Shown here piece by piece: positions 28,278-36,933 of a stretch of 64,000 nt of DNA; position 1 is the first letter of the stretch; every line of letters starts with the position of its first letter. The notes beneath the pieces are model-generated. The model saw nothing but the letters and a program-made list of their open reading frames with translations, had not been told where the DNA came from and made no database searches. The translations under genes and the position numbers were made by a program. This stretch comes from Pseudomonas karstica. Its GTDB lineage: Bacteria > Pseudomonadota > Gammaproteobacteria > Pseudomonadales > Pseudomonadaceae. The stretch covers positions 62,001-126,000 of the forward strand of contig NZ_WLYI01000003.1 in NCBI RefSeq assembly GCF_009707515.1, in the 5' to 3' direction.

Positions 28278-29288
28278 ATGAAAGCTTGGCTTCTGAAAGA
28301 TTTTGGCCTGGACAACCTGCAGCAGGGTGAGACTCAAACCCCGACGCCCAAGGCAGGTGAGCTGCTGGTCAAGGTCGGTGCCGTGTCCCTCAACTTCCGG
28401 GATAAAGCGATCGTTGACGGTATCTACGAGCCGCATAGGGTTCCCAAGCCACTGATCCCGGTAAGCGACGCGGCCGGTACCGTAATGGCAGTGGGCGAGG
28501 GCGTCAGCCGCTTCGCTGTCGGCGACCGCGTCAACTCCCATCTGTACTCCCGCTGGATCGACGGCATGCCTGCCCACGATGAACCAGATTATTGCTTCGG
28601 CTCCCCGCTGCCAGGCGGCCTGGCTGAATTCATGATCATTCATGAAGACAGTGCAGTACGTGCGCCTGATGACATGAATGATGAAGAAGCGTCGACTCTT
28701 CCTATTGCAGCATTGACCGCATGGTACTCGCTGGTGGATTTCGGTCAGGTCCAGGCCGGACAGACTGTGCTGGTACAGGGAACTGGCGGTGTCTCCATCT
28801 TCGCCGCTCAAATTGCCATGGCACTGGGTGCCAAGGTCATCATCACCTCGAGCCGCGATGAAAACCTGGAAGCGGTGATCAAGTTGGGCGCGATCGCTGG
28901 CGTCAACTACCGCAAGACACCGGACTGGGCTGCGCAGGTGTTGAAACTCACTGACGGCAAAGGCGTTGATCTCCTCTTGGAAGTCGCCGGCGGCGAAGGC
29001 GTCAACGATTCCGTTCAAGCAACCAAGGTCGGTGGCCGTATTGCCCAAATTGGCTTCTTGACTGGCCAGACGACCGCCTTGAACCTGATGCCGCTGATCT
29101 TCCGTCAAACCACGATTCGTGGTATTGCAGTTGCTCCACGTTCTTCGTTTGACCGGATGAACGAGTTCTTGAACACCCACCACATCCGTCCCGTGATCGA
29201 TCACGTGTACCCGTTTGAGCAGGCGCGTGAAGCTTACGAGCATTTGGCTCGCGGCCCATTTGGCAAGGTTGTTATCAAGGTTAGCTAA
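28278..29288 (+). CDS. Zinc-free MDR oxidoreductase
   Basis: This 336-residue zinc-independent alcohol dehydrogenase/quinone oxidoreductase type protein has N-terminal SLNFRDKAIVDG, then LIPVSDAAGTVMAVG, PIAALTAWYSLVDFG, and the nucleotide loop VQGTGGVSIFAAQIA. ATG 28278 follows GGAG at 28267. It probably reduces an enone or quinone with NAD(P)H; substrate unknown. The gene is divergent from the LysR regulator, with 163 bp between the starts holding both promoters. Confidence 0.88.
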   Translation: MKAWLLKDFGLDNLQQGETQTPTPKAGELLVKVGAVSLNFRDKAIVDGIYEPHRVPKPLIPVSDAAGTVMAVGEGVSRFAVGDRVNSHLYSRWIDGMPAHDEPDYCFGSPLPGGLAEFMIIHEDSAVRAPDDMNDEEASTLPIAALTAWYSLVDFGQVQAGQTVLVQGTGGVSIFAAQIAMALGAKVIITSSRDENLEAVIKLGAIAGVNYRKTPDWAAQVLKLTDGKGVDLLLEVAGGEGVNDSVQATKVGGRIAQIGFLTGQTTALNLMPLIFRQTTIRGIAVAPRSSFDRMNEFLNTHHIRPVIDHVYPFEQAREAYEHLARGPFGKVVIKVS

Positions 29289-29291
29289 GCG

Positions 29292-29567
29292 TATAGGGAA
29301 ACCCATCGTCGCCAGGCAATGATTGAGGGCGACATGGACTTTCTCGAAAGCATCTATATTCCGTGACCTCGCCTGCGCAGGGTAGGGAAGTGTGTAGTGA
29401 TTAATGGGTTGATCGACATGCAGGTGGTGATTCGCGGTGTACCCATGCTGCTGAACTCACGCTACATCAGCGTCTGGAAATCGGGCGATAACGGATGGCA
29501 AATTATGGCTTGGCAATCCACTCGTTATACCAATGGCAACGGGCACATAAAAAAAGACGCCGTGTGA
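29292..29567 (+). pseudogene. Remnant of an NTF2-like (DUF4440/SnoaL-type) gene
   Basis: Two pieces of one small family lie side by side without the middle. At 29292-29366 the frame gives a typical N-terminal helix (HRRQAMIEGDMDFLESIYIP) ending in a stop. At 29397-29567 another frame gives the C-terminal strands (MQVVIRGVP, LNSRYISVWKSGDNGWQIMA, WQSTRY), ending DAV and a stop. Together they look like a nuclear transport factor 2-like protein with an internal deletion. No start codon with a ribosome site is visible. Confidence 0.6.
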
Positions 29568-29590
29568 GCTAATGCTGTTCAGGTAAGGCT

Positions 29591-29710
29591 TTTTGCAGGA
29601 GCGAGAGGGACGCTTGGTTATTGCTCGAGAAGAACTCGAAGGCGCCGCGCTTATCCAGCATGCACGCGTTACCGTTGACGTTTTTCGCGAGCAAGCTAGC
29701 TCCTACAAGA
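29591..29710. repeat. REP-like palindromic repeat pair
   Basis: CGCGAGCAAGCTAGCTCCTA near 29687 is typical of Pseudomonas REP elements (GGAGCGAGCTTGCTCGCG in the other sense). A degenerate inverse copy (GCAGGAGCGAG) lies at 29595-29605, giving a doublet arrangement over about 115 bp. Confidence 0.55.
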
Positions 29711-29755
29711 GGGGGTCGCTTAACTAATCAGCATTAGCCACATGGGCGCCTAAAG

Positions 29756-29820
29756 CCGCTTCCTTACCGTCGGAGCAAAAAAGGAAGCGGGTACGGCAGC
29801 GGCTGCATTCGCGAGCCGCT
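29756..29820. repeat. Two inverted repeats 3' of the hydrolase gene
   Basis: CCGCTTCCTT (29756-29765) pairs perfectly with AAGGAAGCGG (29781-29790), and AGCGGCT (29798-29804) pairs with AGCCGCT (29814-29820). They lie just past the 3' end of the minus-strand hydrolase and could end its transcript or be another REP form; neither has a clean T-run on the minus strand. Confidence 0.4.
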
Positions 29821-29841
29821 ATCTACAGCACATATCAGCCT

Positions 29842-30468
29842 TTAAGCGTTCTTTTCAGCGTTGAACCCATCGAAGTTTTCGAACACGCCCAGGAAGCCTG
29901 GAACGGTCACCTTGCGCGACCAGTCGCGCTGGAGCTCGCAGTACATCTGCACACGGCTGATGAGCTTCGCGCCTGCCTGCTCCATTCGGCGCAGAGCCGC
30001 CTCGTGTGCGGCGAGTGATGTACCGCCGACCGCATCGACCGGCACATAGACCTCGTAGCCCTCCTGGATCGCGTCGAGTACAGGAAAAGTCAGGCACGCT
30101 TCGGTCCACAGCGCAGTCATGATGAGCTTCTTGCGGCCGAGCGCTTTAACCGCCTGCTTGAACTCGGTGTCCTCCCAGCTGTTAATCGAGGTGCGGTCAT
30201 AGGTCGGCAGGTGGCCAAGCACGTCCTGCAGTTCCTTGATCGGCGGCTTGTTAAGGCCGGTCCCGACGTTGACGGTAGAGTGGATGATCGGGATGTCGTA
30301 ATTGATCGCCGCCTTGGCAACGCTCGTTATATTGAAGACGAGCTCGTCACGGGGCATCGAGCGGATAGAGGATACCTGGACCGGCTGGTAATCAATGATG
30401 ATCAACGCCGAATTTTCGGGTGACAAAAGTTGGTCGGTCTGGGGGTTGCGGATATCTTCGCTTGCCAT
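29842..30468 (-). CDS. Isochorismatase-like cysteine hydrolase
   Basis: This 208-residue protein has the fold of isochorismatase/nicotinamidase/YcaC hydrolases. The catalytic Asp is in LIIIDYQPVQ near residue 25, and the nucleophilic Cys is in TALWTEACLTFP. The lysine/cis-peptide region and VDAVGGTSLAAHE match the family. Such enzymes cleave amide or ester-like C-N bonds; substrate unknown. ATG 30468 (MASEDIRN) follows AGGA at about ten bases; the longer frame to 30687 has no support. It is divergent from a second, related hydrolase at 30919. Confidence 0.85.
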   Translation of the reverse strand: MASEDIRNPQTDQLLSPENSALIIIDYQPVQVSSIRSMPRDELVFNITSVAKAAINYDIPIIHSTVNVGTGLNKPPIKELQDVLGHLPTYDRTSINSWEDTEFKQAVKALGRKKLIMTALWTEACLTFPVLDAIQEGYEVYVPVDAVGGTSLAAHEAALRRMEQAGAKLISRVQMYCELQRDWSRKVTVPGFLGVFENFDGFNAEKNA

Positions 30469-30918
30469 TGAAACAGGTCCTTTCTTGGCGATACGCGCCT
30501 GCGGAATAATGGCACACGCCTTCAGGCGAGGGCCGTCACACACTGCGCTGTTATTCGATTGAGATTGGTTTTCCAGGAGACATGCGTCAGTGGCACGTTG
30601 CCTGGAATGGAGACTGTACTGTTCCCATGCCAGGCACAGTAGTGCCATTCTGAGGTGAGCTGTGTTGCACAATGGGGAACGCTTCAATGGACATCGAATG
30701 CAGCAGACCTCGAAGAAAAGTCACGCAGGCAGCGCACTTTCAGTTAGCCAGTGCACTTTGAGGGGGCCGCGCGAGCGCTGGATCTCACTGCAGATATTCG
30801 ACGGTGCCGATCACACAATCATCCCAACATCAGGCAGTAATCCAATAATAAGCGACGGTGCTTTGCGACAGTAAGCGGGCGCTTCACGACCCCTCCTTAC
30901 TTGTCAAAGGTGAGCACA
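30469..30918. other. Intergenic region between divergent hydrolases, 450 bp
   Basis: The region must hold the promoters of both hydrolase genes. I see no coding frame, RNA or repeat that I can support. Confidence 0.5.
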
Positions 30919-31605
30919 ATGCAGAACCCGAAGCTTGAAGTCTTGACCCCCAGCAACTCGCAGTTGATCTTCATCGACCAACAGCCGCAAATGGCTTTTG
31001 GTGTGCAGAGCATTGATCGGCAAACCTTGAAGAACAACACCGTAGGCCTGGCGAAGGCGGCGCGTATCTTTGGCGTGCCTACAATTATCACCACTGTCGA
31101 AACCGAAAGTTTTTCGGGCCATACCTATCCCGAACTGCTGGAGGTGTTCCCCGATGCGCCCATCCTTGAGCGCAGCTCGATGAACTCCTGGGACGACCAG
31201 AAAGTGCGCGATGCGCTCAAGCGTAACGGGCGCAATAAGGTGATCGTTTCGGGGCTTTGGACAGAAGTCTGCAATACCACGTTCGCACTCTCGGCGATGC
31301 ACGATGCCGGGTACGAAATCTATATGGTCGCTGACGCCTCTGGCGGCACCAGCCAGGCGGCCCACGATTACTCGATGCAGCGGATGATCCAGGCGGGTGT
31401 GGTGCCTGTCACCTGGCAACAGGTATTGCTGGAGTGGCAGCGCGACTGGAAAAACCGCGACACCTACGATGAGGTCATGGCCCTGGCCAGAGAGCATTCC
31501 GGTGCCTACGGCATGGGTATCGATTATGCCTACACCATGGTGCACAAGGCAGAAGAGCGGGTGAAGCACGGCCCCACGTTGGCGCCGGTTCACGCTGAGA
31601 TCTAG
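30919..31605 (+). CDS. Isochorismatase-like cysteine hydrolase (YcaC-like)
   Basis: This 228-residue hydrolase has the catalytic Asp in LIFIDQQPQMAF, the Cys in SGLWTEVCNTTFALS, and ADASGGTSQAAHD. It carries a longer C-terminus than the neighbour, ending in AREHSGAYGMGIDYAYTM, as seen in YcaC-type proteins. ATG 30919 is preceded by AAAGGTGAG; an upstream TTG at 30901 is not preferred. It probably heads an operon with the small membrane protein and amidohydrolase that follow within 50 bp. Confidence 0.86.
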   Translation: MQNPKLEVLTPSNSQLIFIDQQPQMAFGVQSIDRQTLKNNTVGLAKAARIFGVPTIITTVETESFSGHTYPELLEVFPDAPILERSSMNSWDDQKVRDALKRNGRNKVIVSGLWTEVCNTTFALSAMHDAGYEIYMVADASGGTSQAAHDYSMQRMIQAGVVPVTWQQVLLEWQRDWKNRDTYDEVMALAREHSGAYGMGIDYAYTMVHKAEERVKHGPTLAPVHAEI

Positions 31606-31652
31606 GCCATTAAAAAGGGCGGCCCTGGCCGTCCTGATTCGGGAGCGCCCCC

Positions 31653-31826
31653 ATGATTCAACAGTTGCCCGACATTGTGACGCTGGTCGTACGCCACTGC
31701 GTACGGACCGTGCAGCTTGAACTATATGCCACCATTGTTGTGCTGGTGGTTTACGTTTTCATGCCCATGGTCACCGGTTGGTTTGCTGGCTGGCTACAAG
31801 ACGACGATGAGGGGGCTGCTTCATGA
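31653..31826 (+). CDS. Small membrane protein, 57 residues
   Basis: ATG 31653 follows GGGAG at 31641-31645. The product has one hydrophobic segment (YATIVVLVVYVFMPMVTGWF, about residues 25-44), a charged N-terminus with two arginines and an acidic tail (QDDDEGAAS). The stop overlaps the ATG of the amidohydrolase (ATGA at 31823), so the two are translationally coupled. No family is recognised. The context suggests a membrane partner of the exported amidohydrolase. Confidence 0.65.
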   Translation: MIQQLPDIVTLVVRHCVRTVQLELYATIVVLVVYVFMPMVTGWFAGWLQDDDEGAAS

Positions 31827-33802
31827 GTAACAAGCCAACAGACGAGGGTCGGCGTGGGTTTATCGCCGCTGGATCTTTGATCGGCGCTGCCGGCGCCCTG
31901 TGGTCGACGTTTCCGTTTGCAGCCGCCGCAGGCTCAACGTCCTCAACTATCTCAGGAGGCAACATGACTGCTGACAGCATTTTCTACAATGGCGACCTGC
32001 ACACGGTGGATAGAGAAAAACCGCGAGCCAAAGCCGTGGCGATCAAGGATGGCAAGTTCGTTGCTGTCGGCAGCGATGCCGAAGCCATGGCGTTTCGTGG
32101 CACCGCAACCCAGGTTGTCAATTTACAAGGGCGTACGGTGATCCCCGGGTTAAATGACTCTCACCTTCATCTGATCCGTGGTGGCCTCAATTACAACCTG
32201 GAGTTGCGCTGGGAAGGGGTGCCTTCGGTGGCTGATGCGCTGCGTATGCTCAAGGTTCAGGCAGACCGCACCCCCACGCCGCAATGGGTGCGGGTGGTAG
32301 GGGGATGGAATGAATTCCAGTTTGCCGAACGGAGACTGCCTACGCTCGATGAGCTTAACCAGGCTGCACCGGATACGCCGGTATTTGTTCTGCATCTGTA
32401 TGACAGGGCTTTATTGAACCGCGCCGCGTTACGAGTGGTTGGGTATACGCGCAACACGCCCAATCCTCCGGGCGGCGAAATTCAGCGCGACGCCAATGGC
32501 GAGCCTACCGGGATGTTGATAGCCCGGCCTAATGCGATGATTCTCTACTCAACACTCGCAAAAGGTCCGACGCTGCCTATCGAATATCAAGTCAACTCCA
32601 CGCGCCAGTTTATGCGAGAGTTGAATCGGCTGGGTGTGACCAGTGCCATCGATGCGGGTGGCGGTTTTCAGAGTTATCCGGATGATTACCAGGTGGTGCG
32701 CGAGCTCGCGAAGAACGATCAGCTCACCGTGCGTATTGCCTATAACCTGTTTACCCAGAAACCCAAGGAGGAGCTGGCAGACTTCCAAAGCTGGACCAAG
32801 CAAGTGAAACCTGGAGATGGCGACGATTTTTTCCGCCACAACGGTGCGGGCGAAATGTTGGTGTTCTCTGCGGCAGACTTCGAAGACTTTCTTGAGCCGC
32901 GTCCGGACCTTGCGCCGCAAATGGAGGCGGACCTCGAGCCCGTGGTGCGTCACTTGGTGGAACACCGTTGGCCGTTCCGCCTGCATGCTACCTATGACGA
33001 ATCCATCTCGCGCATGCTGGATGTGTTCGAACGGGTCAATCAGGATATTCCCTTTAACGGCTTGCCATGGTTCTTCGATCACGCTGAAACCATTACGCCG
33101 CGCAACATCGAGCGTGTGCGAGCTTTAGGTGGAGGCATCGCGATTCAGGATCGCATGGCATTCCAGGGCGAGTACTTTGTTGAGCGCTACGGCAGCAAGG
33201 CGGCGGAGCAGACGCCGCCGATCCAGCGGATGCTGGCTGAGGGCGTGCCGGTAGGCGCGGGTACTGACGCTACGCGGGTATCCAGCTACAACCCCTGGAC
33301 GTCGCTTTACTGGTTGGTCAGTGGCAAGACGGTGGGCGGCCTGGAACTGTACCCCGAAGGCTTGTCCCGCGCGGTCGCACTTGAACTCTTTACCCATGGC
33401 AGTGCCTGGTTTTCGTCGGAACAGAGCAAGAAAGGCCAACTGAAAGTAGGCCAGTTGGCAGACCTGGTTGCGCTTAACGCCGACTTCTTTAACGTCGAGG
33501 AAGAACAGATCAAGTGGATGGAGTCGGTGCTGACGGTGGTCGGTGGCAAAGTGGTTTATGCCTCTGGGGAGTTTAAGCCGCTGTCCCCCGGTGAAATACC
33601 GGTGATACCGGAGTGGTCCCCCGTGGCGCGTGTGCCTGGGCATTGGAAACCAAGCGCTCCACTGCAGGCAGGTGTTCATCATTGCTCGGGGCCCTGTGCG
33701 GTTCACGCACATCAGCATGACCGGGTCAGGACGTCTTCCGCGCCGGTCAGCGATTACCAGGGTTTCTGGGGCGCTTTTGGATGTTCCTGCTTTGCGTTCT
33801 GA
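31823..33802 (+). CDS. Tat-exported metal-dependent amidohydrolase (YtcJ-like)
   Basis: This 659-residue amidohydrolase has a twin-arginine leader (GRRGFIAAGSLIGAAG, then a run of alanines), indicating export of the folded enzyme. The catalytic part begins with DSIFYNGDLHTVD and VAIKDGKFVAVG, then VIPGLNDSHLH (metal-binding His-x-His), HATYDES and FFDHAETI with further His residues, and GTDATRVSSYNP (active-site Asp). The C-terminus GCSCFAF is typical of this subgroup. Substrate unknown. It is coupled to the small membrane protein upstream and probably cotranscribed with the isochorismatase-like hydrolase. Confidence 0.9.
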   Translation: MSNKPTDEGRRGFIAAGSLIGAAGALWSTFPFAAAAGSTSSTISGGNMTADSIFYNGDLHTVDREKPRAKAVAIKDGKFVAVGSDAEAMAFRGTATQVVNLQGRTVIPGLNDSHLHLIRGGLNYNLELRWEGVPSVADALRMLKVQADRTPTPQWVRVVGGWNEFQFAERRLPTLDELNQAAPDTPVFVLHLYDRALLNRAALRVVGYTRNTPNPPGGEIQRDANGEPTGMLIARPNAMILYSTLAKGPTLPIEYQVNSTRQFMRELNRLGVTSAIDAGGGFQSYPDDYQVVRELAKNDQLTVRIAYNLFTQKPKEELADFQSWTKQVKPGDGDDFFRHNGAGEMLVFSAADFEDFLEPRPDLAPQMEADLEPVVRHLVEHRWPFRLHATYDESISRMLDVFERVNQDIPFNGLPWFFDHAETITPRNIERVRALGGGIAIQDRMAFQGEYFVERYGSKAAEQTPPIQRMLAEGVPVGAGTDATRVSSYNPWTSLYWLVSGKTVGGLELYPEGLSRAVALELFTHGSAWFSSEQSKKGQLKVGQLADLVALNADFFNVEEEQIKWMESVLTVVGGKVVYASGEFKPLSPGEIPVIPEWSPVARVPGHWKPSAPLQAGVHHCSGPCAVHAHQHDRVRTSSAPVSDYQGFWGAFGCSCFAF

Positions 33803-33906
33803 TAGCGTGACATCGGCCCCCGTTGCATCGGCCTGGAGCCCGCTGCTTCATCATAGGATAAACGCCAAAAGGGTCGCTTTGTCACCCGTATCGATGGAGA
33901 GGGCTG

Positions 33907-34329
33907 ATGTCATTCAGCATTGAGGCGGGTGGCGCAATCTCGATCGTGATGCTGTTCCTTGCGCATCTGGGACTTTGCGCGGCTTATATACAGGGCGGGC
34001 TGGTCAAACTGACCGATTTCCCCGGCGCCGTCGTTGAGATGGCCCACTTCCGCCTGAACCCGCCCGTCTTGTTCGCCGTTCTGGTGATAGCGCTGGAACT
34101 GGGCGCCTCTGTGATGGTGTTGACGGGCTTTCTGCGCTGGCTGGGTGCGCTGGCATTGGCCGGATTCACGCTTCTATCCACCCTGATCGCGCTGCGGTTC
34201 TGGGAGCAGCCGGCAGGCGAGGCTAGGCACGCAGACGCGAATGCCTTTTTCGAACATCTCGGTCTCATCGGAGGGTTCCTACTTGTCGTCTGGGTGGATC
34301 TTGCCCGGAACCCGTCCCTCGATCTGTGA
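33907..34329 (+). CDS. DoxX-family membrane protein
   Basis: This 140-residue protein has four predicted membrane segments and the family pattern near the N-terminus (AYIQGGLVKLTDFPGAVVEM) and middle (LELGASVMVLTGFLRWLGALALAGFTLLS). DoxX/SURF4-like proteins are linked to redox or sulfur chemistry at the membrane; the role here is unknown. It ends 50 bp before the MFS gene on the same strand. Confidence 0.82.
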   Translation: MSFSIEAGGAISIVMLFLAHLGLCAAYIQGGLVKLTDFPGAVVEMAHFRLNPPVLFAVLVIALELGASVMVLTGFLRWLGALALAGFTLLSTLIALRFWEQPAGEARHADANAFFEHLGLIGGFLLVVWVDLARNPSLDL

Positions 34330-34379
34330 CGAAAGTAGCCTGACGTTTCTAAACCACCTCACCCGTCAAGGAGAATCGG

Positions 34380-35966
34380 ATGACCGCCATTGACATGCCC
34401 GCCCCGGCGAAGGGCCCGCTGAGCCTACCGGTCTTCCGGGCACTGTGGATCGCCACGATCATTTCCAATATCGGCACCTGGATGCATGATGTCGGTGCGG
34501 GATGGTTGATGACCTCGCTGTCGCCCAGTCCACTGCTGGTGGCTCTGGTGCAGGCCGCTACGACCCTGCCGATGTTCTTGCTGGCCCTGCCGGCCGGGGC
34601 GCTGGCCGACATCGTCGATCGCCGGAAGATGCTGCTGTCCGCACAGGTCCTCGGCCTTGCTGCCGCCGCCGTTCTGGCCTTCCTGACCTTTCAAGGACTG
34701 ACCACCCCGTGGCTGCTGCTCGCCGCCACCTTTGTTCTCGGCGTGGCGGCGGCGCTCAGTGCGCCGGTGTTTCAAGCCATCGTTCCAGAACTGGTCGACA
34801 AGGCCACCTTGCCCGATGCGGTGGCGCTCAACAGTCTCGGCGTCAACATCTCGCGTGCCATAGGCCCGGCGCTTGGCGGGGTGATCGTTGCGTTAGCCGG
34901 TGTTCCAGCGGTCTTCGCGCTGAATGCCGTTTCGGTTTCGGCGGTATTGATCGTGCTTGTCACATGGAAACGCGCCACGACCGTACATAGCTTGCCGCCC
35001 GAACATTTCTTCGGCGCGCTGCGGGCCGGTTATCGCTATGCACGGCATTCTCCGGCGATGCGGCTGGTACTGATCCGCACGCTGGGCTTCTTCCTGTTCA
35101 GCAGCGCGCTCTGGGCGATGCTGCCGCTGGTGGGCCGCCGCGAACTGGGGCTGGATGCGGCGGGCTACGGCGCGCTTCTCGGCTGCATGGGCGCCGGTGC
35201 CATTGTCGGTGCATTGCTGCTGAAACAACTGCGCAAGAAGGTAGCGTCCAACAGGGTCTCGATCTGGGCGACACTGCTGTTCGCGGCTGCGACCCTCGCA
35301 CTGGCGCTGGCGCCCAATGCTTGGCTGGCCGGGGCAGTGATGTTCGCTGCCGGCGTCGCCTGGATCGGCATGCTGACCTCGCTCAACGTCGCGGCGCAGA
35401 TGGCCTCGCCCGGCTGGGTCAAGGCACGGGCGCTCGCAGTCTATCTGTTGGTGCTTCAGGGAGCCATGACCGGCGGTAGTATCCTGTGGGGTACCCTTGC
35501 AAGCAGCGCGGGCGTCGCCGACGCCCTGATCATCGCGGCCATCGGCCAGATGCTGGCGATCCTGCTGGCCCTGCGCTGGCGGCTGCCGAAGGATTCCACC
35601 ACCGATCTGGCGCCCTCGAACCATTGGGCCGAGCCTGTCCTCGCTGTCCCGCTTGCCAATGACCGCGGCCCCGTCCTGATCGAAGTCGAATACCGGATCG
35701 CCCCGGAACAACAGGCCGCGTTCACCGCCGCCCTACGCAATTTTCGTGCGACGCGCTATCGCGACGGCGCGATCCGCTGGGATGTCTGGGAGGACGTCGC
35801 AGAGCCCGGCCGGGTGGTGGAGGCATTCATCGTCGAAAGCTGGGTCGAGCATCAGCGCCAGCATGCGAGGGTGACCCATAGCGATGCACTGGATCAGGAA
35901 CTGTTGAGCGCGTTTCACATCGGCGATCAACCGCCCGTCGTCCGCCACCTGTTGCGACCACTTTGA
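34380..35966 (+). CDS. MFS transporter with C-terminal soluble domain
   Basis: This 528-residue transporter of the MFS_3 (EntS-like) group opens with FRALWIATIISNIGTWMHDV and has the loop motif GALADIVDRRKM. The membrane part covers ~1-405. The last ~110 residues (from VLIEVEYRIAPEQ) form a soluble domain resembling dimeric alpha-beta barrel monooxygenase-like folds, with RYRDGAIRWDVWED and VEAFIVESWVEHQRQHARVT. Such fusions are common in proteobacteria and are usually annotated as exporters. The gene is followed by a truncated pirin start, so this operon seems to have lost its 3' part. Confidence 0.85.
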   Translation: MTAIDMPAPAKGPLSLPVFRALWIATIISNIGTWMHDVGAGWLMTSLSPSPLLVALVQAATTLPMFLLALPAGALADIVDRRKMLLSAQVLGLAAAAVLAFLTFQGLTTPWLLLAATFVLGVAAALSAPVFQAIVPELVDKATLPDAVALNSLGVNISRAIGPALGGVIVALAGVPAVFALNAVSVSAVLIVLVTWKRATTVHSLPPEHFFGALRAGYRYARHSPAMRLVLIRTLGFFLFSSALWAMLPLVGRRELGLDAAGYGALLGCMGAGAIVGALLLKQLRKKVASNRVSIWATLLFAAATLALALAPNAWLAGAVMFAAGVAWIGMLTSLNVAAQMASPGWVKARALAVYLLVLQGAMTGGSILWGTLASSAGVADALIIAAIGQMLAILLALRWRLPKDSTTDLAPSNHWAEPVLAVPLANDRGPVLIEVEYRIAPEQQAAFTAALRNFRATRYRDGAIRWDVWEDVAEPGRVVEAFIVESWVEHQRQHARVTHSDALDQELLSAFHIGDQPPVVRHLLRPL

Positions 35967-36023
35967 CTCTGGACGCTGAGGCCGTGCGGATGGTCCGGGC
36001 GACAAGCAAGCAGGAGACGCGAC

Positions 36024-36095
36024 ATGATTGAAATGGTCATCGAGCAGCGGCGTTGCGACCTAACACACCATTTCATGCACATAGCGCGTCGCTGA
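36024..36095 (+). pseudogene. Truncated start of a pirin-family gene
   Basis: ATG 36024 follows GGAG at proper distance and encodes MIEMVIEQRRCDL, which resembles the N-terminus of bacterial pirins (MIEMVIExRRRDLGG). After about 13 residues the similarity ends, and the frame stops at 36095. Pirin genes often follow such MFS/DoxX genes, so this is read as a pirin gene cut by deletion. Confidence 0.5.
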
Positions 36096-36104
36096 TTGCC
36101 GGCC

Positions 36105-36878
36105 GTGGATTACAAGGTCTGTTTTATCCAGGGCGATTGGCTGATGCCGACGGTATGGGACAAGTTCGAGCGTCACTTCAAGGCCTGCGGCTACGCTTGT
36201 TGTGTGCTGTCGCTGCCAGCTCCAGGCGAGCAAGGTTGGTACCGAGTTCTGCACGGTAAAGATGCCAGATCATCGCCCCTTGGACGTCTCGTGGATTTTT
36301 ACGCGGAGCAGATTGCCGCCTTCCCGGCGCCGCCTATTCTGATTGGCCATGCGATGGGCGGGCTGATCGTTCAGCTATTGCTGGACCGTGGTCTGGGCAT
36401 GGCTGGCATCGCAATAGCTCCTCGTCCACCTCAGTGCGTCTTCCCTGGCATTCGTTCGCTACTGCAGATACTTACGACAAGAGTTGAGCGGATCGAGGGT
36501 ATGCGCTTTCTACGCCTGACGCCTGCGCAATTCTCCCGCCTGGGGCATCCGGCATCCCGTCAGACAACCGACCCGCTATATGAACGGTTTGTTGGTCGAG
36601 TCCCGCAAAAACTGATGACAGCGGTAGCATTAGGCGTGGGTAGCAGGCTGTTCTTCAATCACGAGCGCGGGCCCTTATTACTGATTTCCGGTAGCGATGA
36701 CCGTATGATTGCCAGTTCTGTAGTTTTGGCCAACTATCTCTATCAGAGACGGTCGTTGGCGCCGACAGATTTCATCTCGCTTCCCGGCTATGGCCACCTG
36801 CTCATAACGCAGCCGGGTTGGGAGCAGGTCGCGGATCAAATCATTGAATGGCTTCAGCGACAGTTGGGCTGCTTTTGA
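36105..36878 (+). CDS. Alpha/beta hydrolase lacking the nucleophile serine
   Basis: This protein of ~257 residues has the alpha/beta-hydrolase layout: N-terminal strand and oxyanion region (FIQGDWLMPTVWDKF), the elbow ILIGHAMGGLIVQ, the acid region LISGSDDRMI and the His in SLPGYGHLL. The elbow is GHAMGG where GHSMGG is expected, so the catalytic Ser is Ala. The Asp and His are kept. It is therefore a pseudoenzyme or uses another mechanism. The start is uncertain: GTG 36105 and TTG 36096 are both in frame directly after a stop, with no good ribosome site, and the upstream DNA is the truncated pirin. Confidence 0.72.
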   Translation: MDYKVCFIQGDWLMPTVWDKFERHFKACGYACCVLSLPAPGEQGWYRVLHGKDARSSPLGRLVDFYAEQIAAFPAPPILIGHAMGGLIVQLLLDRGLGMAGIAIAPRPPQCVFPGIRSLLQILTTRVERIEGMRFLRLTPAQFSRLGHPASRQTTDPLYERFVGRVPQKLMTAVALGVGSRLFFNHERGPLLLISGSDDRMIASSVVLANYLYQRRSLAPTDFISLPGYGHLLITQPGWEQVADQIIEWLQRQLGCF

Positions 36879-36933
36879 TGCCGCCCACAGGTTGCAGTAC
36901 TCAATACAAGACGCGTGCTGGCGCGTGCCGTAG

